From Halomonas campaniensis (GTDB lineage Bacteria > Pseudomonadota > Gammaproteobacteria > Pseudomonadales > Halomonadaceae): a DNA stretch of 64,000 nt. A program made the translations under genes and the position numbers. The notes under the pieces were generated by a model. It had not been told where the DNA came from. It saw nothing but the letters and a program-made list of their open reading frames with translations, and ran no database searches. The first letter of the stretch is position 1. Each line of letters begins with the position of its first letter. The stretch is from positions 1 to 64,000 of the forward strand of contig NZ_JPUA01000034.1 in the NCBI RefSeq assembly GCF_002211105.1. The letters run 5' to 3'. Shown one piece after another: positions 52,113 through 64,000 of the stretch.

Positions 52113-53117
52113 ATGACAATAAGAGTTGCGATTAACGGATTTGGCCGCATTGGCCGCAACGTACTGCGCGCCCTTTACGAAAACAGCTACCGTGACCGCG
52201 TACAGGTCGTCGCCATTAACGATCTCGGTGACCCCTCGCTCAACTCCCACCTGCTGCGTCACGACACCGTACATGGCCACTTCCCTTTTAAGGTAGAACA
52301 CGACGCGGAGAGCATCACGGTAGATGGCGATCGCATCGCCATCTCCTCTGAGCGCGATCCAGCGCAGCTGCCATGGGCATCGATGAATATCGATCTGGTG
52401 ATGGAGTGCACCGGTTTGTTTACCAAGCGCGAAGCGGCGGCCAAACATATAGAAGCGGGTGCCAAGCGCGTGCTGATTTCCGCACCCAGCCCTGATGCCG
52501 ATGCGACGATTGTGTATGGCGTAAATGATCAGGTGTTGACCGCTGAGCACACGGTTGTCTCTAACGCTTCCTGCACCACCAACTGCCTAGCGCCGGTGGC
52601 CAAAGCGTTGAACGATGCGGTGGGTATCGAAAATGGTTTGATGACCACGGTGCACGCTTACACTAACGATCAAAACCTCTCGGATGTTTACCACTCCGAC
52701 CCCTACCGGGCACGTAGCGCGACGCACTCTATGATCCCGACCAAAACCGGCGCTGCCGCAGCGGTGGGCTTGGTGCTGCCAGAGTTGGCGGGTAAGTTTG
52801 ATGGCTTGGCCGTTCGCGTGCCGGTAATCAACGTCTCGCTGGTGGATCTTACTTTCACCGCCGGACGTGATACCAGCAAGGAAGAGATCAACGCCATCGT
52901 CGAGAAAGCCGCAGCTAACTCACCGGTTCTGGCCGTTAACGCCGAGCCACTGGTGTCTATCGACTTTAACCACGATGCCAACTCGTCGACCTTTGATGCC
53001 AATCACACCCGCGTGAATGGCCGTCTGGTTAAAATCATGGCCTGGTACGACAACGAGTGGGGCTTCTCTAACCGCATGTTGGACACCGCGCTTGCCATGC
53101 AGGCGACTGCAAAGTAA
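52113..53117 (+). CDS. gap: Type I glyceraldehyde-3-phosphate dehydrogenase
   Basis: This 334-residue enzyme has the NAD-binding [20 protein letters not shown] motif, the catalytic Cys154 in [12 protein letters not shown], the [14 protein letters not shown] loop and C-terminal [12 protein letters not shown]. It catalyses the oxidative step of lower glycolysis and, in the reverse direction, gluconeogenesis. GAGGAG precedes the ATG. It is divergent from pyk, with two HexR-like sites between them. Confidence 0.97.
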   Translation: MTIRVAINGFGRIGRNVLRALYENSYRDRVQVVAINDLGDPSLNSHLLRHDTVHGHFPFKVEHDAESITVDGDRIAISSERDPAQLPWASMNIDLVMECTGLFTKREAAAKHIEAGAKRVLISAPSPDADATIVYGVNDQVLTAEHTVVSNASCTTNCLAPVAKALNDAVGIENGLMTTVHAYTNDQNLSDVYHSDPYRARSATHSMIPTKTGAAAAVGLVLPELAGKFDGLAVRVPVINVSLVDLTFTAGRDTSKEEINAIVEKAAANSPVLAVNAEPLVSIDFNHDANSSTFDANHTRVNGRLVKIMAWYDNEWGFSNRMLDTALAMQATAK

Positions 53118-53124
53118 CCCCCAT

Positions 53125-54174
53125 CTAAGGGCAGGTATCGCCCAGCAGTAACTCCGTTTGCAGCAGTTGCTGGGCGAGGGGAATACGGCCAAGAATCATC
53201 TGCGCCGCGACCCTCCCTTTGCCCACGCTATCCTGGCGCACCGTGGTTAAACGCGGTGCCCGGTACTGCCCCTCGGCAATACCGTCAAAGCCAGTAATGC
53301 GCAGCTCTTCCGGCACACGAATACCGCGCTGTTCGGCAAGCGTTAGCGCCGTTAGCGCAATGCGGTCAGACATGCACAGCAGCAGGTCTGGCCGTTGTTC
53401 TGTGGGCTGGTCGAGAATCTCGGCAATCACCGGTGAGCACACCTCGAAGGTATTCTCCTCGATATTCCATAGCGGCACCTGCTCCACATCTATGCCTTGC
53501 TCACTCAGCGCGCTATGAAAGCCCTCCAGGCGGGCGCGGCTGATCGTGCTGGTGTTGGGCAGCAGGGTGTGTTCAGACGTCACACGGCCGTTGCAGGCCT
53601 CTTTGGTCAAGCGCAGGTTGATAATCGCCGGCCGTTTGGGCAAATGCGTCAGCGCATGCTGAGCGATTTTATAGCTGGCAGCGGTGTCGTCGATATGCAC
53701 CGTCGGGCAGCCTTCAATATCAAAATCAACGGACACCAGGCTACGCTGGGCAGGCAGTTCATCTAGCAATTTATTGTTGGGCATTAGTCCGTAAACGATA
53801 AAGCCATCGGCGATATTGGCCGAGCCCGGCGGTTGGGAGGCGTGGCCGCGGCCCGGCAAGAGCAGCAGCGTATGGCCGTGAGCATCGAGCACTTCGGCAA
53901 CCCCTGATAGAAATTCGCTGGCCACGGCGTCGTTCAAGCTGTAGGTAAGACTTTCCGCAAGAATCACCGCAATGATCCGCGAGCGGCCAGTGCGCAAGCT
54001 GCGCGCTTTGGCATCAGGGCCGCTGTACCCCAGCCGCTTGGCCTGTTTAAGGATCCGTTCGCGCAGGGCTGGCGAAAGCTGATCCGGCCGGTTAAAGGCA
54101 TTGGAGATCGTTGCAGTGGAGACGTTGAGTTCCTGCGCAAGATCCTTGAGTGTCATTCGGCGCTGATCAGTCAC
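53125..54174 (-). CDS. LacI-family regulator of the alpha-glucoside genes
   Basis: This 349-residue regulator has an N-terminal HTH (MTLKDLAQELNVSTATISNA then FNRPDQLSPALRERI) and a sugar-sensing domain (RSRIIAVILAESLTYSLNDA...). It starts at GTG with AAGGAAG in front; ATG six codons later is an alternative. It lies 166 bases after the ABC ATPase gene on the same strand. Its most likely operators are the three CTTAATCGATTAAG-type sites at 60411-60682; this link is inferred. Confidence 0.88.
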   Translation of the reverse strand: MTDQRRMTLKDLAQELNVSTATISNAFNRPDQLSPALRERILKQAKRLGYSGPDAKARSLRTGRSRIIAVILAESLTYSLNDAVASEFLSGVAEVLDAHGHTLLLLPGRGHASQPPGSANIADGFIVYGLMPNNKLLDELPAQRSLVSVDFDIEGCPTVHIDDTAASYKIAQHALTHLPKRPAIINLRLTKEACNGRVTSEHTLLPNTSTISRARLEGFHSALSEQGIDVEQVPLWNIEENTFEVCSPVIAEILDQPTEQRPDLLLCMSDRIALTALTLAEQRGIRVPEELRITGFDGIAEGQYRAPRLTTVRQDSVGKGRVAAQMILGRIPLAQQLLQTELLLGDTCP

Positions 54175-54340
54175 GGTGCTTCCTTTACAGGCTTTTTTAA
54201 TAATTGAAAACTTAGCTATTCAAAGGGTGTGCATAATAAAATCGACCCGCTGTGTGCTGCCAACTTCCCATGATAAGCGAAGGGAAGGGTAGACACACAC
54301 AGGGGGTCGTTAATGCGGGTATCTTGGTTGACTCCCGTGC

Positions 54341-55447
54341 TTAAGCCGCGGCTCTTTGGGTGGGCAGCATCAGTGCTGCACCGCTCTCATCGAACAAGTG
54401 GACTTTTTCCCAATCCGCTGCCAATGCCACCTGCTGGCCCTCCTGCCACTGGCTGGGCGCTTCGCTACGATGGATCAGCAGCGTGTCGCCCTGTTTTGGC
54501 TCAAGGTAGACGTAAACCTCGTTGCCCAAATACTCGACATTGACGATATCGAAGCAGTTGTCTTCGGTGGGCGCCGCTAAGCATAGGTGCTCTGGGCGAA
54601 TGCCAAGGGTCAACGCTTCGCCGCTACGTTGCTGCTGGGCATTCTGGGGCAGAGCGAGCTCGCCAATCCCCGCGGCCCGTACGCGACAGCCGTTGGCGTC
54701 GCCTGCGAGGAGCTCAGCAGGCATGAAATTCATGGTCGGTGAACCAATAAACCCGGCGACAAATTTCGTTGCCGGGCGCTGGTACAGCTCGTGGGGGCTT
54801 CCGACCTGCTCGATGTGGCCACCATTGAGTACCACGATTTTGTCAGCCAGGGTCATGGCCTCCACCTGGTCGTGAGTCACGTAAATCATGGTAGAGCCGA
54901 GGCGGTTATGCAGCCGCGCAATTTCGTTACGCATCTGCACCCGCAGTGAGGCGTCCAGGTTGGAGAGTGGCTCGTCAAACAGCAGAATACGCGGCTCCCG
55001 GGCCATGGCACGGCCCATGGCCACCCGCTGGCGCTGGCCCCCAGAAAGCGCTTTGGGTTTGCGGTGGAGCAGCTCTTCCAGCTGTAGAATCTTGGCGGTG
55101 GTCATCACCCGCTCATGCACCGTCTCTTTGGCAGTTTTGGCCAGTTTCAGACCAAACGCCATATTGTCGTAGACGGTCATATGGGGGTAGAGCGCGTAGG
55201 ATTGGAATACCATGCCAACGCCGCGTTCCCGGGGCGGTAAGTCGTTGACCACCGTCTCGTCTATGCACAGATCGCCATCACTAATCGATTCCAAACCGGC
55301 GATCAGGCGTAAAAGCGTTGACTTGCCGCAGCCGGAGGGGCCGACGAAGACCACGAACTCACCGTCGCCAATATGTAGATCGACATCGTTGATAATGTGA
55401 TCGCGGCCAAACACCTTATTGACCTTATTAAGCGTAACACTTGCCAT
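54341..55447 (-). CDS. MalK/UgpC-type sugar ABC transporter ATPase
   Basis: This 368-residue ATPase energises the sugar transporter encoded upstream. It has Walker A GPSGCGKST (about residue 36), the Q loop YPHMTVYDNMAFGLK, signature LSGGQRQRVAMGRA, Walker B ILLFDEPLSNLDA, switch TMIYVTHDQVEAM, and a C-terminal regulatory OB-type domain (residues 240-368). The place as fifth gene fits the S. meliloti aglEFGAK or thuEFGK layout. AAGGAG precedes the ATG. Confidence 0.93.
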   Translation of the reverse strand: MASVTLNKVNKVFGRDHIINDVDLHIGDGEFVVFVGPSGCGKSTLLRLIAGLESISDGDLCIDETVVNDLPPRERGVGMVFQSYALYPHMTVYDNMAFGLKLAKTAKETVHERVMTTAKILQLEELLHRKPKALSGGQRQRVAMGRAMAREPRILLFDEPLSNLDASLRVQMRNEIARLHNRLGSTMIYVTHDQVEAMTLADKIVVLNGGHIEQVGSPHELYQRPATKFVAGFIGSPTMNFMPAELLAGDANGCRVRAAGIGELALPQNAQQQRSGEALTLGIRPEHLCLAAPTEDNCFDIVNVEYLGNEVYVYLEPKQGDTLLIHRSEAPSQWQEGQQVALAADWEKVHLFDESGAALMLPTQRAAA

Positions 55448-55518
55448 GGGTGACTCCTTGCCGACCTTCCTGCACTGCTGTTGTTGGGTCGGCTTGTTGT
55501 TGTGTGCGGTGGTGGCGA

Positions 55519-57201
<1,683 letters not shown>

Positions 57202-57210
57202 AAACATTCC

Positions 57211-58053
57211 TTAGCCTTTAACGGCGCCTGCGGTAAGGCCTGAAACAATGCGGCGCTGGAAAATAATCACTAATACGACCAGGGGCACCGTGACCACCAC
57301 AGACGCGGCCATAATCGGCCCCCAGGGCAGTTCGTAGGCGCTACCACCTGACAGTAGCGCGATGGCGACGGGCACCGTGCGCTGGGTATCGGTGAGTGTG
57401 AAGGTGAGAGCAAACAGAAACTCGTTCCAAGCAGCGATAAATGCCAGCAGGCCGGTGGTCGCCATGGCGGGCCACATCAACGGCAGAAACACTTTCGTGA
57501 TGGTTATCCAGGGCGTAGCGCCGTCCATGATGGCGGCCTCTTCCAGCTCCATGGGCAACTGCTTCATAAAGGTGGTCAATACCCATACGGTGAAGGGCAG
57601 GGTGAAGATGGTGTAGCTTAAAATCAGCCCAGCGGGGTTGTTGTAAAGGTTGAGCGCACGAATCACCTCAAACAGCCCGGAAAGCACCGCCACCTGGGGA
57701 AACATCGAAACGCCGAGAATCACCAGCAGCACCGTGGAGCGGCCGCGAAAGCGCACCCGGCCCAGGGCGTATGAAGCGGTAATGCCGAGTAGCAGGGCGA
57801 TGAACACCACGCTAAACGCCACCACGATGGAGTTGAAAATAGCGCGCAGAAAGCTGGTTTGGCTAAAAATGCTGATGTAGTTATCGAAGTTCCAGTTCGA
57901 AGGCCAAAGCTCAACGCGGAACAAGTCGCTCGACGGTTTTAACGAGGTAATGACCGCGTAGTAAAACGGGAAAACGGCGTACACCATAATCAGCGCAATC
58001 AGCGCCCAAAACCCGATTCGCTTGGCAATGTTGGCCAACTGACGAGTATTCAT
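57211..58053 (-). CDS. Sugar ABC transporter permease, MalG-type
   Basis: This 280-residue inner-membrane subunit has six helices and the EAA loop EEAAIMDGATPWITITKVFL (about residue 175), plus LITSLKPSSDLF near the N-terminus, which is typical of MalG-type permeases. The start overlaps the stop of the upstream permease by one base, and the alpha-glucosidase gene follows after nine bases. Confidence 0.94.
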   Translation of the reverse strand: MNTRQLANIAKRIGFWALIALIMVYAVFPFYYAVITSLKPSSDLFRVELWPSNWNFDNYISIFSQTSFLRAIFNSIVVAFSVVFIALLLGITASYALGRVRFRGRSTVLLVILGVSMFPQVAVLSGLFEVIRALNLYNNPAGLILSYTIFTLPFTVWVLTTFMKQLPMELEEAAIMDGATPWITITKVFLPLMWPAMATTGLLAFIAAWNEFLFALTFTLTDTQRTVPVAIALLSGGSAYELPWGPIMAASVVVTVPLVVLVIIFQRRIVSGLTAGAVKG

Positions 58054-59036
58054 TAGTCGCCTCCCAATTGGATTTGTTTACGCCCAACGTAGAGGTAAGC
58101 CACGGTGGCCAGGGCAATGATCAAGAACAGCAGGGTAGAGGCGGCGCTGCCGTAACCGACATCCTGAAACTCGACCAGCTGTTGGCGGGCGTATACCGAC
58201 ATCGACATGGTGCTGGTGGAGTTGGAGGTCAGTACGTAAATCACATCGAAAACGCGCAGCGCATCCAGCAAGCGGAAGATCACTGCGACCATTAACGCAG
58301 GAGTAATCAGCGGTAGCGTGACTTTGAAGAACACCCGCAGCGGATGAATGCCGTCGACCTCGGCGGCCTCGTAGCAATCCTTGGGCAGCATTTGCAGGGC
58401 AGCCAGCACCAGCAACGCCACGAAGGGGATGGTTTTCCACACATCGACCATAATCACCGCCCACATGGAGTAGGTGGCGTTGGCCGTCCAGGCGATGGGG
58501 GCGTCAATCACGCCCAGGCCCATCAGCATATGGTTGATAATGCCGAACTGGTTGTTGAGCATCCATGCCCACATTTGCGCGGAGACAATAGTTGGGATGG
58601 CCCAGGGAATCAGCACCGCAGCGCGCACAATGACGCGGCCCTTAAACTCGGCGTTCAAAATCAGCGCCACCATCACTCCGAAAACCACTTCCAGGGAGAC
58701 CGACACCACCGAGAAGTAGACGGTATTCCATACCGACTGCCACCACACTGAGTCGGCCAGTACCCCATACCAGCGGCCATCGTCATAGACGAGGTAGTTC
58801 TCAAAGCCAATCAGGTTGGCGGCACCTAAATCTGACAGTGATGCATCCGTGAAACTGAGAAAAAAGGTACGCAACAGCGGCCAGCCAGCCACTAGCGTTA
58901 ACGCAATCAGCATGGGGGCTAAAAACAGCCAGGCGGCTTTCACCCGCTGACGTCGAACCTTGGTTCCCCGGCGCGGCTTGGTAGTGAAAGAACGCGCCCC
59001 AGCGGGCGCGTCATCCTGCTTGATGGAGGTCGACAT
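58053..59036 (-). CDS. Sugar ABC transporter permease, MalF-type
   Basis: This 327-residue permease has a basic cytoplasmic N-terminus of about 40 residues, six helices and the EAA loop YEAAEVDGIHPLRVFFKVTL. The stretch STSTMSMSVYARQQLVEFQD then VGYGSAA is like ThuF/AglF family sequences for trehalose, maltose or other alpha-glucosides. It pairs with the MalG-type subunit. Confidence 0.94.
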   Translation of the reverse strand: MSTSIKQDDAPAGARSFTTKPRRGTKVRRQRVKAAWLFLAPMLIALTLVAGWPLLRTFFLSFTDASLSDLGAANLIGFENYLVYDDGRWYGVLADSVWWQSVWNTVYFSVVSVSLEVVFGVMVALILNAEFKGRVIVRAAVLIPWAIPTIVSAQMWAWMLNNQFGIINHMLMGLGVIDAPIAWTANATYSMWAVIMVDVWKTIPFVALLVLAALQMLPKDCYEAAEVDGIHPLRVFFKVTLPLITPALMVAVIFRLLDALRVFDVIYVLTSNSTSTMSMSVYARQQLVEFQDVGYGSAASTLLFLIIALATVAYLYVGRKQIQLGGD

Positions 59037-59051
59037 GGAAAGACTCCAGGG

Positions 59052-60323
59052 TTACCAGTTGCGACGCTTCAGGCGAGCCAATTCGTCTTCAAGGTCGGCG
59101 ACCGCTTGAGTGCCATCTTTCGTGCCGGAAAGCACATCGTGGGTGGTACTGAAGAAGGCGTTACTCACCCGGCCATAGGCGTCGCCGGTGGCGGCAGAGG
59201 GGCGGGCGACTGCATTCACAAAGGTTTCGTAAAGTGTGCCAAAGAAGGGCACCGCTTCAAGAACTTCGTCGTCCTGGTAGAGGGCGTCGATAGTGGGGTT
59301 GTAAGAGGCTTGAATGGCGCGACGCTTCTGCTCCTCTTCACCGGTCAAAAAGGCAACCAGATCGGCGGCGAGTTCCGGGTGTTCGCTATAGCGCGATACG
59401 GCCAGATTCCAGCCGCCCAGGCCAGCGGCACTTTGGCCGTTTTCACCACCCGCGGGCAGTTGGGTTACCCCCACTTTGCCGCGTACGTCACTGTCTTCGC
59501 TTTGGGCCAGCGACCAGGCGTAGGGCCAGTTGCGCATAAACACCGCGCCGCCGCTCTGGAAGACGCCCCGCGCTTCCTCTTCGGTGTAATTGAGCACGCC
59601 GTTGGGTGAAATATCGCCAATCCAGGAGGCGGCCAGATCCAGGGCTTCTGCGGCGTGTTCGTTGTTAATGCTAATTTCACCGTCAGTTTCTACCACGGTG
59701 CCGCCGCCAAAGCTGGCGACCCACTCAAGGGCATTGACGGTCAAGCCTTCATAGGCACGGCCCTGGAAGACATAGCCCTGCATATTATCTTTGCCTGCGG
59801 CGCGTTCGGCGTCTTTAATCTCGCGGGCAATCTCAGTGAGTTCCTGCCACGTAGTTGGCACTTCATGGCCATATTTTTCTAACAGATCTTCACGGTAGTA
59901 GAGCACACCTGCATCGGTGAACCACGGCATGGCGACTAATCGATCATCGATCGTATTGTTGGTCACAATGGCTTCAAAATGTCCGTCAGCGGCGTCATCG
60001 CCAAGCACTTCCTTGAGATCGAGCAGGTGATTGGCGAGTAGGCCGGGCCACACCACGTCAATCTGCATCACATCGATATCGCTGGAGTTGGCCGACAGGA
60101 TCTGCTGATAAAGCGAAAGACGCTCGGTGGAGGAGTTGGGTGTAGAAACGACGTCGACGCTATGGCCGGTTTTCTCTTCCCAGGCGCGTACGCCTTCTTG
60201 GCAAAGCGTTAACTCCGCGCCTACCGCGCCACAGGAAATGGTGAGTTCCTCAGCTTGAGCCTGGCTCGTTGCGCTCAGTGTGCTGGCTACTGCGATGGCG
60301 GTAGTGATTAAAGTCTTTTTCAT
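59052..60323 (-). CDS. Sugar ABC transporter periplasmic binding protein
   Basis: This 423-residue extracellular solute-binding protein (family 1) has a signal peptide cut after ATSQAQA (about residue 27). It continues with CGAVGAELTLCQEGVRAWEE, VVSTPNSSTERLSLYQQILS and DVMQIDVVWPGLLANHLLDL, the usual pattern of trehalose/maltose-type binding proteins. GAGGTACG precedes the ATG. First gene of the operon. Confidence 0.94.
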   Translation of the reverse strand: MKKTLITTAIAVASTLSATSQAQAEELTISCGAVGAELTLCQEGVRAWEEKTGHSVDVVSTPNSSTERLSLYQQILSANSSDIDVMQIDVVWPGLLANHLLDLKEVLGDDAADGHFEAIVTNNTIDDRLVAMPWFTDAGVLYYREDLLEKYGHEVPTTWQELTEIAREIKDAERAAGKDNMQGYVFQGRAYEGLTVNALEWVASFGGGTVVETDGEISINNEHAAEALDLAASWIGDISPNGVLNYTEEEARGVFQSGGAVFMRNWPYAWSLAQSEDSDVRGKVGVTQLPAGGENGQSAAGLGGWNLAVSRYSEHPELAADLVAFLTGEEEQKRRAIQASYNPTIDALYQDDEVLEAVPFFGTLYETFVNAVARPSAATGDAYGRVSNAFFSTTHDVLSGTKDGTQAVADLEDELARLKRRNW

Positions 60324-62244
<1,921 letters not shown>

Positions 62245-62293
62245 ATCGATGTAAGTTGGTTAGCGTTTAACTGTTTCTTCTCCAATGCACTTT

Positions 62294-62319
62294 GCCCGCG
62301 ACATGTCGCGGGCTTTTTT
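62294..62319 (+). terminator. Rho-independent terminator of lamB
   Basis: The perfect palindrome GCCCGCGACATGTCGCGGGC (62294-62313) is followed by six T. It lies 50 bases after the lamB stop. Confidence 0.9.
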
Positions 62320-62322
62320 ATA

Positions 62323-62464
62323 GGAAGCTTCTGATTAACTATTGCGCTTGGCCATACGGCGTTAAAAATCGCCTCAAAATGCTCATTTACACCCCGTAAA
62401 CTCCGCTTTTTCGTTGATTTTTGCCTTGTCTGGCCTGCGCTCATCACGTTAATCAGAGGCTCCC
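62323..62464. mobile_element. 142-bp MITE-like element with terminal inverted repeats
   Basis: The left end GGAAGCTTCTGATTAAC and the reversed right end GGGAGCCTCTGATTAAC match in 15 of 17 positions. TA flanks the element on both sides (62321-62322 and 62465-62466), as expected for a TA target duplication. The inside holds no gene. The element sits between the lamB terminator and the MalT-like gene. I recall similar intergenic segments in Halomonas genomes, but the window contains only this copy. Confidence 0.6.
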
Positions 62465-62528
62465 TAGCTTTATAAAGTATTTGTGAATAGTACTTGTGCA
62501 CGGCTAGCAGGGTTGCTCAGGAGCGTTT

Positions 62529-64000
62529 ATGTCACTACTGCAAGAGAAACTAAAAGCGCCACCACTACCGCTTGGCGTAGTGGCCCGGCCGCGACTTAAC
62601 GACCATTTCGGGTTAAATGATCGTGTCCGTTTGCTGATGGTGCAGGCGCCTCCTGGCTATGGCAAAACCACGCTGCTGGCTGAGCGGCTGCCCGCGCTGG
62701 AGCAAGAGGCCACTTGGTTGGGCTTGGATCAGCGCGACAACCAACCCACACGGTTTTTAGCCTACTGGCAGGCAGCGCTCGATGGACTGTTAAGCGAGAA
62801 AATACGGCTTTCACCCGTGGCAGACGATGGTGACTGCGTGGAGCAGTTAGAGCGTTGGCTTGGCGAGTTGCCTGAACAGCGTTCGCCGTGTCGTTTGGTA
62901 GTGGACAATTTTGAACACCTTAGCCACCCGGATATTTTAGCTGGGATCGCCCACTGGCTGCGCCATCAGCCGCCCTGGCTGACGTTAACGCTGGCCAGCC
63001 GCTCAAGGCCAGCATTGGGTTTGGCAAGCCTGCGGCTAAGAGGTGAATTGGAAGAGATCGACCTTCACGCGCTGGCCTTTGACAGCGAAGAGGCGCAAAC
63101 CCTGTGTGCCGAACAGCTGAGCTTTCCCCCCACACGAGTAAGTCTGGAGCGTGCACTGCGCAGAAGCGGTGGCTGGGTAATGGCGTTGAGCTGGCTGGTA
63201 GAGCGCACCACCACGCGGGCAGGGTTTGACGCCCTGGTTGATCGATTAAGTGGTGCCCATCCCGATTTTGTCGCTTGGTTTGACGAACTGCTCTCCGCTG
63301 CACTGCCATTGGAAGAGCGCGAGCTAATGCTGCAGCTAGGGGTGCTGGAGCGCTTTTCCCCTGAGCTTATGGCCCGCCTGCTGGAAGGGGAGCGCTTGAC
63401 TCAGCGCCTGGAAGCCTTTGAGCAAGCGGGGCTATTTATTGAACGCCCCGACCCCCATGCTCAGTGGTACCGCTTTCAACGACTGTTTGGCGAGTACCTC
63501 CGCCACCGCCGTCATGAGCTTAGTTTGGCCACCCAGCGAGTGCTGCACCAGCGCGCAAGCCAGGCGTGGTTAGCCTTGAACGATCCGGTGATGGCTCTGC
63601 GCCAGGCGATACTCGCCGAGGCCCCCGATGACGTGGCAAGCCTACTGACCGCCCAAGGGCCCGCCTTACTGGCGAGCGGTGCCTATGCACTGTTGGCCAA
63701 GGGTTTCGCCCTGCTCGGTGAGCCGCGGCTCTCTACCATTCCGGAACATGCGTTGCTCTATGGCTGGGTCTCCCATGCTCAGTTTCAGTTTGATATTACC
63801 GCACGCGTAATTGGCTGGATTGAAGCGCAGTTGCAAGCGCCAGAGTGGCAACTGCTCAGCGCTGAATTCGCGACCCTGCGCGCCCAGTTGGCGATTAATC
63901 AAGGCAACGCCGAGCGCGCCGCACCGCTGGCCGAGCAAGCGCTAGCCGTGCCCGCCCGCTATTTAGCTTCCACGCCGCTGACCGCCACCGCTATCTTGAG
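62529..64000 (+). CDS. malT: MalT-like LuxR-family STAND regulator (partial, cut by window end)
   Basis: The frame runs from an ATG preceded by AGGAG (62519-62523) to the window end without a stop, 490 codons. The N-terminus has a MalT-type start (EKLKAPPLPLGVVARPRL), a P-loop in VQAPPGYGKTTLL (Lys46) and a Walker B-like LVVDNFEHL near residue 120. A winged-helix region and the start of TPR-like repeats follow. The DNA-binding LuxR domain would lie beyond the window. Because it adjoins lamB, maltose control is likely, but other LuxR-type STAND proteins cannot be excluded. Confidence 0.8.
   Translation, partial: MSLLQEKLKAPPLPLGVVARPRLNDHFGLNDRVRLLMVQAPPGYGKTTLLAERLPALEQEATWLGLDQRDNQPTRFLAYWQAALDGLLSEKIRLSPVADDGDCVEQLERWLGELPEQRSPCRLVVDNFEHLSHPDILAGIAHWLRHQPPWLTLTLASRSRPALGLASLRLRGELEEIDLHALAFDSEEAQTLCAEQLSFPPTRVSLERALRRSGGWVMALSWLVERTTTRAGFDALVDRLSGAHPDFVAWFDELLSAALPLEERELMLQLGVLERFSPELMARLLEGERLTQRLEAFEQAGLFIERPDPHAQWYRFQRLFGEYLRHRRHELSLATQRVLHQRASQAWLALNDPVMALRQAILAEAPDDVASLLTAQGPALLASGAYALLAKGFALLGEPRLSTIPEHALLYGWVSHAQFQFDITARVIGWIEAQLQAPEWQLLSAEFATLRAQLAINQGNAERAAPLAEQALAVPARYLASTPLTATAIL

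Overview
The window reads as chromosome of a moderately halophilic gammaproteobacterium, most likely Halomonas or a close relative in the Halomonadaceae. The strongest pointer is a GH13 alpha-glucosidase whose sequence follows, as I remember it, the Halomonas sp. H11 enzyme HaG almost throughout. Supporting signs are Na+/proline symport beside PutA, a FruB fusion of the EIIA-HPr-EI type, PA0069- and YqcC-type genes, and HexR/Cra-like sites on sugar genes. All assignments come from reading motifs; no database search was run.

Layout. 0.1-3.5 kb: unlinked housekeeping genes (HDAC-family deacetylase, flavodoxin-like reductase, DCC protein, YbhB, YjdM, YjfB-like). 3.6-9.9 kb: a suf Fe-S operon (Rrf2 regulator, sufB-C-D-S-T) with Fur-like and Rrf2-like sites in front and no sufA or sufE. 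9.9-15 kb: a SanA/YdcF-type protein, rimK-rimB, DUF3549, yqcC and ompW, with DnaA-box-like sites around yqcC. 15.4-22 kb: putA, putP, a decayed second putA C-terminus and an AraC regulator. 22.4-29.1 kb: stress and membrane genes, nadK and a rhomboid protease, with two intergenic sites that look like small RNAs sharing a 13-nt core before their terminators; one has a near-ideal sigma-E/AlgU promoter. 29.1-36.3 kb: a cytochrome c oxidase cluster (subunit II with a C-terminal cytochrome c domain, fused subunits I/III, a CopD-like protein, a Cu-type P-ATPase). 36.3-41.1 kb: a PA0069-type radical SAM gene with a LexA-like box, then a plus-strand block that looks accessory (SDR, DinB, a DUF4160/DUF2442-HTH toxin-antitoxin-like pair, membrane protein, GNAT). 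41.2-53.1 kb: central sugar metabolism (pgi, fruAKB with divergent fruR, mgsA, pyk, gap). 53.1-64 kb: an alpha-glucoside regulon (LacI regulator, ATPase, alpha-glucosidase, two permeases, binding protein), a divergent LamB-type porin, a 142-bp MITE-like element, and a MalT-like regulator cut by the window end.

How it works together. The right third is a carbohydrate region. Maltose-type sugars would enter through the porin and ABC transporter, be split by the alpha-glucosidase, and feed Pgi, Pyk and Gap. Three copies of one palindrome between the binding-protein gene and the porin gene imply shared control by a LacI-family repressor. HexR-type sites sit at pgi and between pyk and gap, and a Cra-type site sits between fruB and fruR. 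No tRNA, rRNA, CRISPR array or complete insertion sequence was seen.
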